In this document: positions 35,005-46,911 of the stretch, piece after piece
Numbering within the stretch: the stretch's first letter is position 1
How the letters are laid out: each line of letters begins with the position of its first letter
Origin: Protoeuglena noctilucae
Taxonomy: Eukaryota; Chlorophyta; Pedinophyceae; Marsupiomonadales; Marsupiomonadaceae
NCBI GenBank assembly: GCA_958009085.1
Contig: OY253675.1
Location: forward strand, 434,001 to 498,000
Direction: 5' to 3'
Length of the DNA stretch: 64,000 nt
Program-made: the position numbers and the translations under genes
The notes under the pieces: generated by a model
What the model saw: the letters and a program-made list of their open reading frames with translations, nothing else
What the model was told of the DNA's origin: nothing
Database searches by the model: none

Positions 35005-37972
35005 TCACGCATTCGCGCGCCCGCTCACCACGGCCTTGGCCTTGGTCTGCCCACTGGCGCCCGCACCCGAAGCGTCCAGCAGCGACGGCTTCATGTGCCC
35101 GGGGGCCTGGAAGCCCAGGAGCTCGATCGTCGTGGCCGTCACGTTCGCGAGGCCCGCATCCGGCAGGTCCTGGCGGAAGCGGAGGTGCTCGGGGAGGCCC
35201 TTGCCTCCGATGGCCACCGGCACTGGCGCCAGCGTGTGGGAGGTCAGCGGAATGGGCCCGTTCTCGTCCGTGAGCGCCTGCTGCGTCTTCTTGTCCCTCT
35301 GCACCATATCGTCGGCGTTCCCGTGGTCCGCAGTGACCAGCCACCTCCCATTGACGTCGTCGCAGCAGTCGAGCAGCTCTTTGAGGCACTTATCCACGAA
35401 CGCGCACGCCTCCACGGTCGCCTTGAGGTCCCCCGTGTGGCCCACCATGTCCGGGTTGGCATAGTTGATGCGGATCATGTTGTAGCGGCCCGACCGCAGC
35501 GCCGCGATGCCCGCGTCGGTAATCTCACGGGCCTTCATCAGAGGGGCCTCGTTGAAGGGGCACGTGTCGGATGGGATCTCGACGTAAGTCTCCAGCTTCT
35601 CGTCGAAGTAGCCGGAGCGGTTGCCGTTCCAGAAGAACGTCACGTGGCCGAACTTCTGGGGGAGGTGGGTGCGAGGGGAGGGGGGGTAAGGGGAGGTGGG
35701 TGTGATGGGGTGGTGTGTTGGGGGGTCGCGGGGGATGAGGGTTGTGTGTTAAGCCCCTATGATGCCCTGCGAGTCTCATGCATATTGTCACTGTATTTGA
35801 CCATTCATGTATGTCACATGTACATGAACCCCTCACCTGCGTCTCGGAGCACGCGAAGGTGGCGATGCCGTTCTTGACCAGGTACTGCCCCGACACGTTG
35901 GCGATGAGGGGGGGAGCCACCAGGAACTTGGAGGGGAGCTTCAGGTCACCGTCGTACTGCACAGGAAGAGACCAGGTGGAGTGAGGTGAGGTGAGGTGAG
36001 GGAAAGGGCTGGGTCAGGAGGGATGGGGAAGTGTAGAAGCGCGGCTATGCTTGAGGCTCGCCCGCACTGCACTCGCCATCACTCCCATGCCAACTTGCCT
36101 GCCCCACACTCCCTCGCTTCCCATCGCTCCCACCCCACCCCACTCCCACTCGCCTGCATCATCCCCGCGAACCGGATGTTGGGGAACCGCTTGCGGTCGA
36201 AGTGCTTGAAGTCCGTGTACTCCAGGGCCTTGGACATCTCCACCATGCGGTCGGCACGGAAGTTGAACGTCACCACCGCGTCGCCGTCCTGCACCGCGCC
36301 CACGGGGGTGCCTGACTCGTCCACTGGGGGAAGGGGGGGAGGAGGGGGGATGTGGGGCGGGGTTGGTGGTGCGGATGGGGCGCATCGGTGCAGGAAGTGG
36401 GGTACTGGTCACACACCCACGCCCATCACTCTGCCACGCTGTCTCTCGGCCACTCACCGATGACGAAGGGGTCGGGAGGTACTGATCCCACTACCACACT
36501 CACACCGACAATAGCACCCACACCCATCCCCACCACCACTCCTATACTCACCGATGACGATGGGGTCCAGGGTCCAGGTACTGGTCAGCCACCACACCAC
36601 AGTAACACTTACACCCATCCCCACCACCACATGGCCCCTCACCGATGACGAAGGGGTCCAGGTACTGGTCCGACACGGGCTTGTCGTGGCCGGGCTTGGG
36701 CTTCCGCAGCGTCGTGACGGCGTCCAGCGCCGAGGTGAACTTGTGCGGGGCCTCCCCCAGCACGTGCGCCTCCCAGCCGCGCTGCACGATGGCCCAGTCG
36801 GCCTCGTACCGATCCATCGTGACGTTCATGCGGCCGCCGCCCGAGGCGATGCGCGCGTCGCAGCCGTCGAGCTTCTTCAGGTCCTCCTCCAGAGCCTTGA
36901 CGAACTTGACCGAGGAGCCGTCCTCGACGTCGCGGCCGTCGGTGAGGACGTGGACGCGGATGCGCTTGGCGCCGTGCCGCACCGCGCCCTGGATCGTCTT
37001 GACCAGCTGGTCGTAGCGCGAGTGCACGCCGCCGTCGGACAGGAGGCCGATCAGGTGCAGCGTGTGCTCCGCAAAGCTCGGCTGGATGTGCTTCCACCCC
37101 TCGCCCTCGAACATGCTCCCGGTCTCGAGCGCAATGTCCACCAGGCGCGCGCCCTGGTCCACCACCTGACCGGAACCCAGCGCGTTGTGGCCGACCTCCG
37201 AGTTGCCCATGTCTGCGCGCGGGAGGAGGCCGCGCGTCGCGGGGAGCGGATGGCAAGCGCACGTCCAGCTACGCCGCCCTTGTTCCTCTCGCCTGCGTCT
37301 GAAGGGAGGCCCACGGCGGTCCCGTGCGCCTGGATCGTCCTCCAGCGGTCGGGCGCCGACTCCCGCAGCGCGTCCATCGTCGGCGTCTGGAGGCAAGGGA
37401 GCGCATCGAGCGGGTGACCCATGGGACACGCGTCCGCCGGAGATGCGGGCTCGGCGGCGCGCCCGTCGACGCTGATGCTCACCTCAGCGACGTGGATCGC
37501 GTTCCACTGGTCCTTGTTCACGTTCTCGCCCCACCCGTCCAGGATGACCACCTGCGCACGGGGCCGCCACCCAACCCGATCGCTCGCGGCGTCCCGATCC
37601 ACGCGGCCATCTCCACGAGGACCGAAACGAAGTCTAGCAAGCGGAGATGATTAAGGGAAGGCACAATACTGCGAGATGGGGCAGCCTGAGCGCCCCCAGT
37701 CGAAGGTCGGTCCCAGCCGAGCTCGTCTCGCGGGATGCGGTGATGGCGGAGTGTGACAAAACGTCATCGCATCGTAGGACACGAAGTTAACCCCGATGGA
37801 CCACGCAGAGCGCCGATGCTCGCCCAACATCCGAGTTCCTCGAGGAGACGGAGATGTTGCCATCGACAGCAGCGCCGAGCTGAAAGAAGATACATCGATG
37901 ACGCCGCCTCACCATCACGGGCCCATCCGGCCGCGAGATCGCAGGGTGCGCCTGCAGCTTCATGTCCGCCAT
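35005..37972 (-). CDS. iPGAM: 2,3-bisphosphoglycerate-independent phosphoglycerate mutase
   Basis: Seven exons (37972-37913, 37551-37483, 37386-37293, 37212-36643, 36323-36154, 35956-35837, 35655-35005) give 577 residues, close to the roughly 560 of plant enzymes. It interconverts 3- and 2-phosphoglycerate in glycolysis using two metal ions and a phosphoserine. The family residues are intact: VVILDGWGEN, the catalytic serine in DADMGNSEVGHNALG (spanning an exon junction), LLSDGGVHS, DGRDVEDGSS, VTFNFRADR, YANPDMVGHTGD and VTADHGNAD. No transit peptide is visible, so a cytosolic enzyme is expected. Two introns have GC donors: 37292 (GCAG|GCGAGA, needed to rebuild DADMGNSEVGH) and 36153 (CAG|GCGAGT, needed for GMMQYDGDLKLPS). 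ATG 37972 is the start that splices in phase to VVILDGW. Confidence 0.96.
36453..36588 (-). repeat. Two intronic copies of iPGAM exon 4 end plus donor
   Basis: The exon 4 end and donor (36638-36670; ctcaccgatgacgaaggggt) recur at 36453-36488 and 36547-36588 with minor changes and the same spacing to ggtactg. Each copy preserves the donor GTGAG on the minus strand. The copies are about 92 bp apart, close to a tandem array. Confidence 0.94.
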
Positions 37973-38182
37973 GGTGCCTCCGTTTCGAACCGTTTCCACG
38001 ATATACAGAGACCGATGGGTACAAACGACTCGATTTCATCCGCCAGCGGGGTCGGGGGGCCGCAAGGAGGCCTGCTGGCCCACCCTGGCGCGCTTTTCGC
38101 AGGATCGCTGTTTCGACGCAAATGAGGAGATGCCTGACCCTAGCTGTCGAGATGAATGACCATGGCGAATCTTGGTGCGCTA

Positions 38183-39487
38183 CTACTGCATCCAGGCGGT
38201 AAGCGCGACGCGGTGCGCGTGGGAGGGCAGCACGGCGTGGTCGACAGCCCCGCTCAGGAAGATGACGACCCTTCCTGCGATCGGTGCGACCTCCACCACT
38301 TGCTTCCCGTCGAGCACCATCTCGCGCACCGTGCCCTCCTCCGCCCCGTCCACCACGTCCTGCGTTCGCCGCGTCACGCTTCCCATCGCACGCTCGCGCT
38401 CCCAGGTAAACACACGTACGCCTCACCTCTCATGCCAATCCCGTCCTCGCCTGAGGCTTGGGCCGCCACATGCGCAGCTGCCCTCCGTGGCTCGGCTCCC
38501 ACGCGCTGCTCGTGTAGACGATTGCCGTCACGCGCCGCTGCTCCTCCTCTGTTCCGTCGTCCGGCAGCGCATCCCGGTGCTTCTCGTAGCGGGCACGCTC
38601 GGGAGAGTAATAACCCAACTGCGGATGGGTGAGGCGAACTAGTATAAGTGACCGGGACTGTCTATATGGCCCTGCAACCGCCAAGCACAACAGCAGCACT
38701 GTGAATCACCTGGTACTCTGCGTCCATTTTTCGGAATCGCATCACTTGATGCAAGTCGTCGTGCACGTCCCTGCGTAGGACGCACCGCTGGTTGACGTTG
38801 CAGCAGGGTCGCCGACCGGTACTCAGCGCACCGCACCACAAGCATGCCCTGTTGCACCTACCTGAAAAAGTCTAACGCCGCTGCGACCGCCCCGGTGCTG
38901 TCCTCTCTGTTCACAAAGACGATGCGGTCGCTGCGCGCCCCAAAGTCGGTGAAGGGCACCCCTGAATCGTCCGTGTTGCCCGGCAGCTCGGCAGCCAGCC
39001 GCTGCAGTTGGCAAAGAAAGACGCCGTCTCACGGAGCGCAACGCATGCACATTCTTCTTCGTCGTCGATGCCGACTATAAGGGCGCGGGAAACGATCGCA
39101 GCTGCCACGCACCAGCACGCCGTCCCGTGCCAGCTGCAGCCCCTGCTCGTACAAGCCCGCAGCCAGGTCCAGCGGGAAGACGCCGTCCAGGATCGTAAAG
39201 CCCTGGTCCCGGAGCTCAGCGACGGCGCGGCCCGTGAGCACTCGGAAGCCGTCGTGACGCTCCGGGGCCTCGCTGGTGAAGAGACGCCCGCACACGTCCA
39301 AAGGATTCTCCTGCGCGTCCAGATATTCCAACAGCTGCTCTTCCGTAACCTCGACGACCTCTTCCACTTCCTCGTCCTCTACTTCCTCTTCTTCGGAGCC
39401 CGCTCCCGAGTCTGCACGCTCCGCCGCCGGCGAGAGCCCCGCAGCGAAGCGCGCGATGCGGGCCGAAAGTGATGTATCGTCCTCCAT
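38183..39487 (-). CDS. 2OG-Fe(II) oxygenase, prolyl 4-hydroxylase (EGLN)-like
   Basis: Exons 39487-39113, 39001-38862, 38770-38710, 38618-38451 and 38359-38183 give 306 residues. The N-terminal third is acidic (residues 25-50 mostly Glu) and probably disordered. The jelly-roll core carries the HxD iron ligand in YEKHRDALPDD, the hydrophobic strand RRVTAIVYTSSAWEPSHGG, the distal histidine in GAVDHAVLPSHAH and the 2-oxoglutarate arginine in HRVALTAWMQ. This matches EGLN/PHD-type prolyl hydroxylases, which use O2 and 2-oxoglutarate to hydroxylate a protein proline. The substrate is unknown; in some protists it is a ubiquitin-pathway adaptor. The donor at 38450 is GC. The gene is divergent from the next one over 167 bp. 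Confidence 0.85.
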
Positions 39488-39654
39488 GACCGCGATTGAT
39501 CTGTCAGGTCAGGTCAGAGGCAGTGATAAAGCGGCAGGCAGGAAGGGTGGGGCAAAGAGGGGCGCCAGCAGAGCCCGTTTTCCCTCCCCATCCACAGCCT
39601 GCCCCCATGAAGTGGCAGTTCGGTGCTGCATCGGGCCCTCCCTGAGGTGGTAAG
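39488..39654. promoter_or_regulatory. Short bidirectional promoter region
   Basis: Only 167 bp separate the ATG of the oxygenase gene (39487, minus) from the ATG of the small membrane-protein gene (39655, plus). Both core promoters and 5' UTRs must fit here or overlap the genes. No TATA box is evident. Confidence 0.6.
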
Positions 39655-40632
39655 ATGCTCAGGCTGTCGCGCCTGGTGACGGGTGCCTGTCGGAGCCTGC
39701 AGGGCGGCACCGATGCAGGGTTGAGCACAGGACAATGCGCAGCGCTGGCGGACCGGGGCGTGTCCACAGCGGCTGCAGCGAGCCAGTCGGTGGGGGGCGC
39801 CTGGCAGCTCGCGCGTGCCCCTCCGCTCTGCCGCTTGATGCAGAGGCCGCCCAAACTCGTGCGGCCGCAGTGGAATGGTCTGGGCAGCGGCATCAGCGGG
39901 AACGCGAGCCGAATGGCCGACTTCCTGTACGAGAAGGAGGAGTTTCAGGAGAAGGAGAAGGAGCTCTCGGAGGAGGAGAAGAGCGCCAAGGCGGCGAGGT
40001 AAGCCGTTCGCAAGCGAACGCTCCCAGCCGCGCGCGCTCTGCGTTGTGTGCGCTCGTCACCCTTTCATCGCATCGCACGCAGTGACGCGGCGCTGGTGAT
40101 TCGCGCCTTCGCGTACGGGACCATCGGGGCGCTCGTGATTGCGGGCGGCACCATCTACGCGGTGCTGCACGTCACGCTGCTGATTGCGCAGGAGACGGGC
40201 GGCAGATTCCGAACGGGGCGGCCGGAGGCTGTCGACGGGCGATTCGGGAAGCTCAGCAAGTGGATCAGAGCCGAGGCGGAGCAAGCGGGGGTGGCGGAGC
40301 AAGCGGGGGTGGCAGAGCAAGCAGAGGTAGCGCGACCTGGGGCGGCACCAGCGTGGGTGGCGCGCGTGAGAGGCTCTGCGGGCGCTAGTGACCGGCCGAC
40401 TGGGCGTGGCGCGGGCCCCGTGTGGCGCTTGGGCAAGCGTCCGGACGTCGATGCCGGCGGCGGTGCTGGGGCGGTCGCAGCAGCACCGCCGCCACAGTCG
40501 CCAGCAGGGTCGCTGTCAGAGCAGCGGCGTCGTTTGTTGGATGAGTTGGACGCCAGTCACATCGGGGAGTGGAGCCGGGCCAAGTGGGCGAGGCGGAAAG
40601 AGCTGAGACGAGCGCTGGCGGAGATGGCATGA
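39655..40632 (+). CDS. Small single-TM protein, probably mitochondrial
   Basis: Exons 39655-39998 and 40083-40632 give 297 residues. The N-terminus (MLRLSRLVTGACRSLQGG) is basic, Ser/Ala-rich and free of acidic residues, like a mitochondrial presequence. A charged region (FQEKEKELSEEEKSAKAA) precedes one membrane span near residues 120-145 (YGTIGALVIAGGTIYAVLHV). The C-terminal half is Gly/Ala/Arg-rich with a short repeat (EQAGVA twice, then EQAEVA). The segment DAALVIRAFAYGTIGALVI has a faint resemblance to TMEM242 (mitochondrial, ATP synthase assembly), too weak to name it. Confidence 0.7.
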
Positions 40633-41270
40633 GCACAGCTGGGGTCGGGTGGTGTTTATAGTACTACGCACGGTCGTGGCAACAGGGTCCCATCAAATCG
40701 AGGCCGGTTGGCATCGCATGGCGACATCGGGTGAGTGCTGCGGGTTAAGCTCGGTGTGGTGCGTGGCGTTGAGGGCAAGTTGGCGGGGTGTATGCAATAT
40801 GTGGGAGGGAAACCGTGGCACGGTCGAGTGGCGGGGGCATGAGACGTTGCCCTGTCTTAAGGTTAAGTGCCACACATCAGCGGGCGCCTGTCATGCCCGG
40901 GCTAGCCTCCACCAGCGCGCTTCGGGTCGAGCCTCACCCCGGAGCGCTAGGGAGCAGCCACATGTGCCACATGCGCACGCAACTCGCTTGGATGGACACA
41001 TGCGCATGCGTCGATGAACACGTGCGTTGTAGCATGTGCAATGCATTGCTCATCTGACGAGCTTCGTTGCTGCTTCAAGCGGCGCATGTCTTTGCATGTG
41101 CCGCAGGCAAGGGCCCAAGCGCACCATCGGCGTGGGCACGTCCGTGCATGCAAGGTCTACAAGAGAGACTGTCAATATGGCGGCAGCCACAGCACGTCGT
41201 GAGTGCCACTAGATAGATAGCTGGTACTAGCGAGGCTCCATGCTATCTACAAGGCCGTGACACTGCCCTC
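40633..41270. other. Convergent intergenic region
   Basis: This 638-bp stretch lies between two facing 3' ends. It contains scattered atgcgcatg/tgcatgtg words and no ORF with family features, no tRNA-like arms and no repeat array. Confidence 0.6.
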
Positions 41271-44200
41271 TCACAAGTACGTCAGGCTGCGGTTCCCCAT
41301 CTTGAGATTGGTCTTCTTCTTGGCGCCCCTCTTCGACGCAGCCTCCAACGCGACACCCATGTCACGGGTCGGGTTGAAGCCCTGGCCCCTGCGCCCACCG
41401 CCACCGCCACCGCCACCGCCACCCCCACCCCCACCCCCACGCCCACGCCCGCGATTCGAGCCCCCCTCTCGCCCCGCCCCGCGCCCACGCCCGCCACGCC
41501 CCCGCCCGCCGCCTCTGGCTGCCTCCGCCCCCAGGGCCCTGGGCCTCCCTGCAACGAAACCGAGCGCACGATTCGTACTAAGCAAAAGTCGCTATGCAAG
41601 GGGTTTGGTGTTGGACGTTTGTCCAACTGATACACACAGAGCAGTCGCTAAACAATGCAGCTAAGGCAACTCTGCTTTGCAGAATTGCGTTACTGCCAAC
41701 AGCGCCCGCCGCCCACTCCCCCATGCCACTCACCTTGCTGCGACGCGCCCCCCTCGTCGTCGCCCTTCCCTCTCGGGAACGGCCGGCCCTCGTTGTCATC
41801 AATCACCGTTCCGATCTGTATCCCGAAGTCGAACGGCGTCACCTCCGCCGCACGGGCGCGCTTCCGGGCCGCACGCTCGCTCGCACCCCGTTGCTCTGCG
41901 GGTGGTACGAGGCGGGTGGGGTGGGGTGATGGACCACTACCTGTGGACGTACCAAGGGAGTTACCCTGACAGCCACCATGCACATCCCACATGCACCCCT
42001 TCTGCAGCATTCACCCCACGCGCACGCACCCCCTGCCGCTCTCAACCCACCCATATCCACCCATTCACCACATAGCATCATGCACCCCACATCCACCCAT
42101 CCACCCCACCCGCACGCACGCACCCCCTTCGGCCCTCAACGCCACCTCCACAAACTTCCTCTTGTCCTTCCCCCGCTCTGACCCCCCCGTTGAGTATCGG
42201 TGCTTCAGTGGAACGGGGAGGTAGTCCTCTCCCGCAAGCACCTCGGCCCCTGGACTGCCCGCACCCTCCGCCTGCATGGGGATGAGGCAAACACACATGA
42301 ATGAATTGTTACTATCAAATAGTGTATACCAAAAAGCAATGGTTGACCCACTTGGCGCATTGATGGGCGTCACTGCGCCACTGCAGTTGGGCTAGCGATG
42401 ACCTGGTTGCTGGCGCTGCCACCCACGCACCTCTGCCTGCCTCCGCATCCCCTCCACAAACGCCGCCACTGCCTCTCGCTGCCCCTCCGCCAGCTCCGTC
42501 GGCGCAGCAGCCACTGCTTCATCATCCCCCATCTCCTCGCCACCCCCATCCCCACCTCCCCCGTCGCCCTCGCCAGTCACGCCTCCTGACTCAGGAGTAA
42601 CTGAGTCAGCATCTGCAGCTAAGACCAGCGCAAAGGGCATGGCCATCGCCCCTTTCACCGCCGCCACCCTCGCGGCCACCCCCGCACTGCCAGGTGACAC
42701 AGACACAGGCACAGGTACTGCCCCAGAGCCACCCGCTATGGCACCCAGTACCGCCATGGCAGGCCGCGCAGTGCGGGTGGGTGGGGCACCAAACAGAGCC
42801 CCCATCGCACTGGGCTGCGCTGGACGCGTCACCACAGCCGCAGCCATGCTGGATGGTGCAGCGGCAGTGGATTGGGCCACACCAGCCGCCGCCCTACACC
42901 CGTTGTCGTCACCCCCACCGCCCCGCTCAGCATCAGCCCCACCGACTGCCTCTGTGACGCCGCGGTTAACGTCCGGCTGCGATGCGACATCCAATGACCC
43001 ACCCTTTGTATGGCTAGACACCCCCAGCCCTGTCCCAGTGACCCCAGACAGCGCCGCTGCCATCCGCGATGCAACCGGTGCAGGCCCTGTGATGGGCACC
43101 ACTACACTTGCACTCCCGGCACTGTCTGCATGTGCACCGCGACCCATCAGCCCCGCCATCGCACTCCCCGTATGTGCTGCCACCCCCACCGCCACTGCCA
43201 CCCCGCTCGCACCCCCACCCCTGACCCCTCCGCCCACAGTGCTGCTACCACTCGCACCAACACCCGCAGGTGCCGCCACGCCCGCTACCTCCCCCCCTGC
43301 GCCAACCCGCTGCCTTCCAGCCACCCCAGCCCCACCCTCCCGGTCCGCCCCCACCGCCACTCCCACCCCATCCCCTTCCTCTCCCTCCCCCTCCCCCTGC
43401 GCACCCCCCTCATCCTCATCGCCCCGCTCCTTGTCCCCCGCAGCGCCACCCTCGTCTCTGACGCCGTCTCTGGCACCCTCTCTGGCACTGACAGCTGTCG
43501 GAAGCAGCCCTGTGGTCGGGTCAGCCCCCAGGGGAGGCTCAGCCCCATTCACAGCCGCCCTCACTGCCGCTGCGATGTGCTCTGCGTGGCGCCGCGCGAC
43601 TGCGTTGCGGATCTTGGAGCCGGCAGAATCCAGGGCTTTGAGTAGCGACGGCACTGTGCAGAGGGAGGGGGGTGGGTGGTTGGGTGTAGGTCAGGTGCAT
43701 GGGGCAGTGGCGGGGGTGGAGGATGCATGGCACGCTACTTCATACAGCAGGATGCACAGTTAAAGAACTGTGGGTTCCGCACAGCCACTGCCACAGCACA
43801 CGCATGCGTCCACACCCCCCTACCACTACGCCCATCCTCACCGTCTGTCGGCACCGCCTTCGCCAGAGCCAGCAGCACCGCGCGGGGCATGATATAACCC
43901 AGTGAGTCATCCCCCTGCCGCCCAGTGGCGTCTCTCCAGGCAAAGAGAGCGGAGAAGGCCGCGATTTGGCGTCGGTCCAATGACCTCGCTGCAGACTCCC
44001 GACGCAGAGCGGCGACCCACGAGGTGGGCGTGAAGAGGGGCTTCTGCGGAAAGGGGGCGTGCGAGCGAATGAGGGGACTTGCAAGGGAGGGCAGGGGCAC
44101 CCTGCGTGCAACTGGTGGCGGTGCATGGGCTGGGAGCTTTGCAACAGAGACGCGCTTGCGTGTGACATGAGCCAGTGCTTCCACAACCAATCATCTCCAT

Positions 44201-46505
44201 GCACGTTCTAGGTAGGTCCAATCTAGCCTCACCTCGTACTTGAGGCTGCAGACACGACGCGACCGCTCGATCACGCACGCCAGGGCCGGGCTCGCTGCAC
44301 CCCGGTCGGCGACGGCCTGGACCGCAGGGGAGAGGGGCACCCTGCGGAGACGAGCAGAAGGGTGGGGCGGTTGCGTCAAGCATGCTACGTACCTGGGTCG
44401 GTGCAGCTTGGGTGAAGTGTGCTGCCAGGCTAGATAGCAGAGCCCAGAGAATCCAGAGCACTACAAAGCAAGTTGCTACGATTGCTAATCGCAAGAGTAT
44501 GACGAATGCTAATGTTCATCATGGCAATGCAGTGCTGCCACTCACCGCAGCTCCTCTGGGACCTCGTCCTGTCTCTCGGCCAGCTCCCTCCGCAGCGCGT
44601 CGTACACGTGGAGCAGGTAGTGGGTGTCCTCGCGCGCGTAGTGGGCCATCTCGTGCGTCAGCGGGCGGCAGCGCCAGTCGGCGAGCTGCAGAGCCTTGTT
44701 GGCGCGGACGCCGCAGTGGCGCTGCAGCAGGTGCGCCAGGCCGTGCGAGGGCAGGCCGAGGACGCGGGCGGCCTGGCCGGTGTCGAAGAGAGACACGACG
44801 TAGATTCCAAAGTCGCGCTGCAGCCACTGCACGTCCCCGTCGGCCCCGTGCAGCACCTTAACGATGCTGCCATCTGCAAACACGGGGCCCAGCGCCGCGG
44901 GGATCTGCCCGCGGAGGGCCAGCGCGTCAACCAAAAAATCTCGCTCCCACGTAGATATCTGCGGGCGCGAGAACGCGGGCGGCGGTCGAGCGAAGCAGCG
45001 CAGCGATGCAAATTGAGTTGCGGGGCCCTGCGAGCAAACACGACGAGATGCGACCGATTCTCACCTGGATGAGGCACGTGAATCCCTGGAACGAGCGATA
45101 CGAGTGCGCCTCCAGGTCCACCGCGATCTCCCGCTGCTGCGCGAGGTGCTGCGCCATCTCCGCCAGCGCGCTGTCGTTGTCCACCGTGACGAGGGGCGTT
45201 GATTCCAACGGAGCGTACGCCCGGGGAACCTGCGGGAGGGGGCGGCAATACCATTCGTTTGGTATGCACAAGACAATCGACCATCCTGTACGTGTAATTA
45301 AGGCAGGGCTGCGGGGCTGCCGGCGGCCCATTCGCGCCCAATCCTGGTAAAGGATGAGCCATCTAGTGCAGACTACTGAAACGAAACAGCTACAAATACG
45401 CAGCGTTTCTGTGCATCACGCCTCTCGCCTCGGGGATGGCGAGGAGGGACGCGGGCACGGCAGAGTCGTGGATGGCAGCGGCATATGGGTGAGGGTACCT
45501 CCCCTCGGCATCCGGTGCCAGGACGCGGCCACCGGGGGGCACCAGCGCCTCGTGCGCCGCGGACACGTCACCGCGGAGATACCAGGGGCGGGGCACTGCA
45601 TGGACAACAAAGCGTATCATAGCACGTTCTGGCCCCACCTCAGCTGCCATCGTTCCGCAGCAGTCACAGCGGGCGACAGAGCGATGCATGGGCTGACGCG
45701 GGTATGGCTAGTCAACGTGCAGCGGCGTTCGCCGGAACCCAGTCATAGATAGCACACGCACGCACCAAAGGGTTCCCGCGCGTTGTCGACCGGGTCTGGG
45801 AACGACTCCTGCGGCCGCGGTCCCGCTCCCAGCGCATCGAACTGCGATCCGCGAGGGGACTGCGGGCGCGGACCGACCGCCAGCAGCGACGCTGGCAGGG
45901 GGCTGCGCTTGGCAGTCGGCGAGTCCGCTGCTGCCGCTGCCGTGGGGCTCTCCGCGTCCCGCTTGCGCTTCGCGTTCTCAGCCCTGAGCTGCGCGAGCTC
46001 CTTCGCGTGCTCGTCGAGGCTGACGGAGGCCCTGTCGATGAGCCCGTCCATCAGAGGCAAGAAAACGTCGCTGTAGCTCGCGTCGCAGTCGCAGTCCTCC
46101 GCGTCCGCCTCCCCCGCTGCGCCGAGGAAATCACAAAAGTATAAAGTACTTCGTCATCGCTAGCTGACACGATGCAAGCGGCTCTCCAAGGTTGCCCGCG
46201 CGCGCAAGGGCCTGGCTCGACGTAGCTGCCCCTTCGTGCAGGACGCAGGCGCGATGAACGCGCTCACCGGCCTGGACGTTCTGCGATGTTATCCTCCCGG
46301 TGCTCAAGGACGGAGCGGCGCGCTCCGCCACGTTCAGGGCAGACGCGCGTAGGCGCTGCACAGCGTCCCGGAACGACGTGGCATTGTAGAGCAAATGGAA
46401 CCGCGAGCCGCCGGGGAGAGCCGCTTCCCGCGCCTTTGACACGGCCGCATTGGCGTCCAGCAGAGCCGCAGTCACGGCGTCCACCGGGGCCGCCTCGGCG
46501 GGCAT
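41271..46505 (-). CDS. RRP6: Exosome component 10 / RRP6 3'-5' exoribonuclease
   Basis: Eleven exons (46505-46268, 46116-45766, 45595-45429, 45229-45065, 44958-44546, 44341-44233, 44043-43842, 43653-42431, 42271-42124, 41895-41734, 41548-41271) give 1,151 residues. The N-terminal PMC2NT-like region (about 10-130) includes LLYNATSFRDAVQRLRASAL and VFLPLMDGLIDRASVSLDEH. The DEDD-Y nuclease (about 265-445) has IAVDLEAHSYRSFQGFTCLI, VLHGADGDVQWLQRDFGIYV, LFDTGQAARVLG, KALQLADWRCRPL and MAHYAREDTHYLL, with all acidic residues and the Tyr in place. An HRDC domain follows (DRRQIAAFSALFAWRDATGR, GYIMPRAVLLALAKAVP). Exon 8 is a 400-residue Ala/Gly/Val-rich insertion. The C-terminus has the RRP6 motif VTPFDFGIQIG and a Gly/Arg-rich (RGG-like) tail. 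It trims and degrades nuclear RNAs with the exosome. The donor at 45428 is GC. Confidence 0.94.
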
Positions 46506-46911
46506 CCCGGGCGGCCGCTGTGCCGCAGCTCGGGCGTCGCCCGCGTGCTGCGGCTCCGGATGCCTCGTGTGGGTGCGGCGATTGCTAGGGCAGCTTTGCG
46601 CGCGAATGACATCGACGTGTCCTGCCGGCGCGTCTCGGGGCCGTCCCCCTCTGGCGTATCGTCCCTGACAGCCCCAGCGCTCCAAGTCACGCCAGCCAAG
46701 GCCTTCCCTTGTATAGATTGCTGCCAGTGATGACTACTCGGCGACTTGGTTTCAGCTCTGACGTCGCCCTTAGCTCACCAGGCTGCTCCCCACCGACGCA
46801 CTTGTGTTGAGGCGCCCCCCGCGCCCGCCCATCGCGCCGTTCCCCTCTCCCCCCGGGGCCACAGCTTGATTGCGTTTCCCGCGAAACGCTGGCGCGAGCG
46901 TCGCTTCCACC
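46506..46911. promoter_or_regulatory. Divergent promoter region, RRP6 and unknown plastid gene
   Basis: This 406-bp stretch lies between two divergent ATGs. The RRP6 frame stays open for some distance upstream, so a further N-terminal extension is possible. No TATA box or other element is evident. Confidence 0.5.

Noticed and set aside
37973-38183. Continuation of the prolyl-hydroxylase-like protein past AWMQ
   Set aside because: A TAG follows directly; the GTAGTAG that could be a donor leads to no conserved sequence, and the domain is already complete.
40650-41220. Possible small genes in the RRP6 3' intergenic region
   Set aside because: Open frames on both strands are short, lack splice support and have His/Cys/Arg composition from gcatg-rich DNA.
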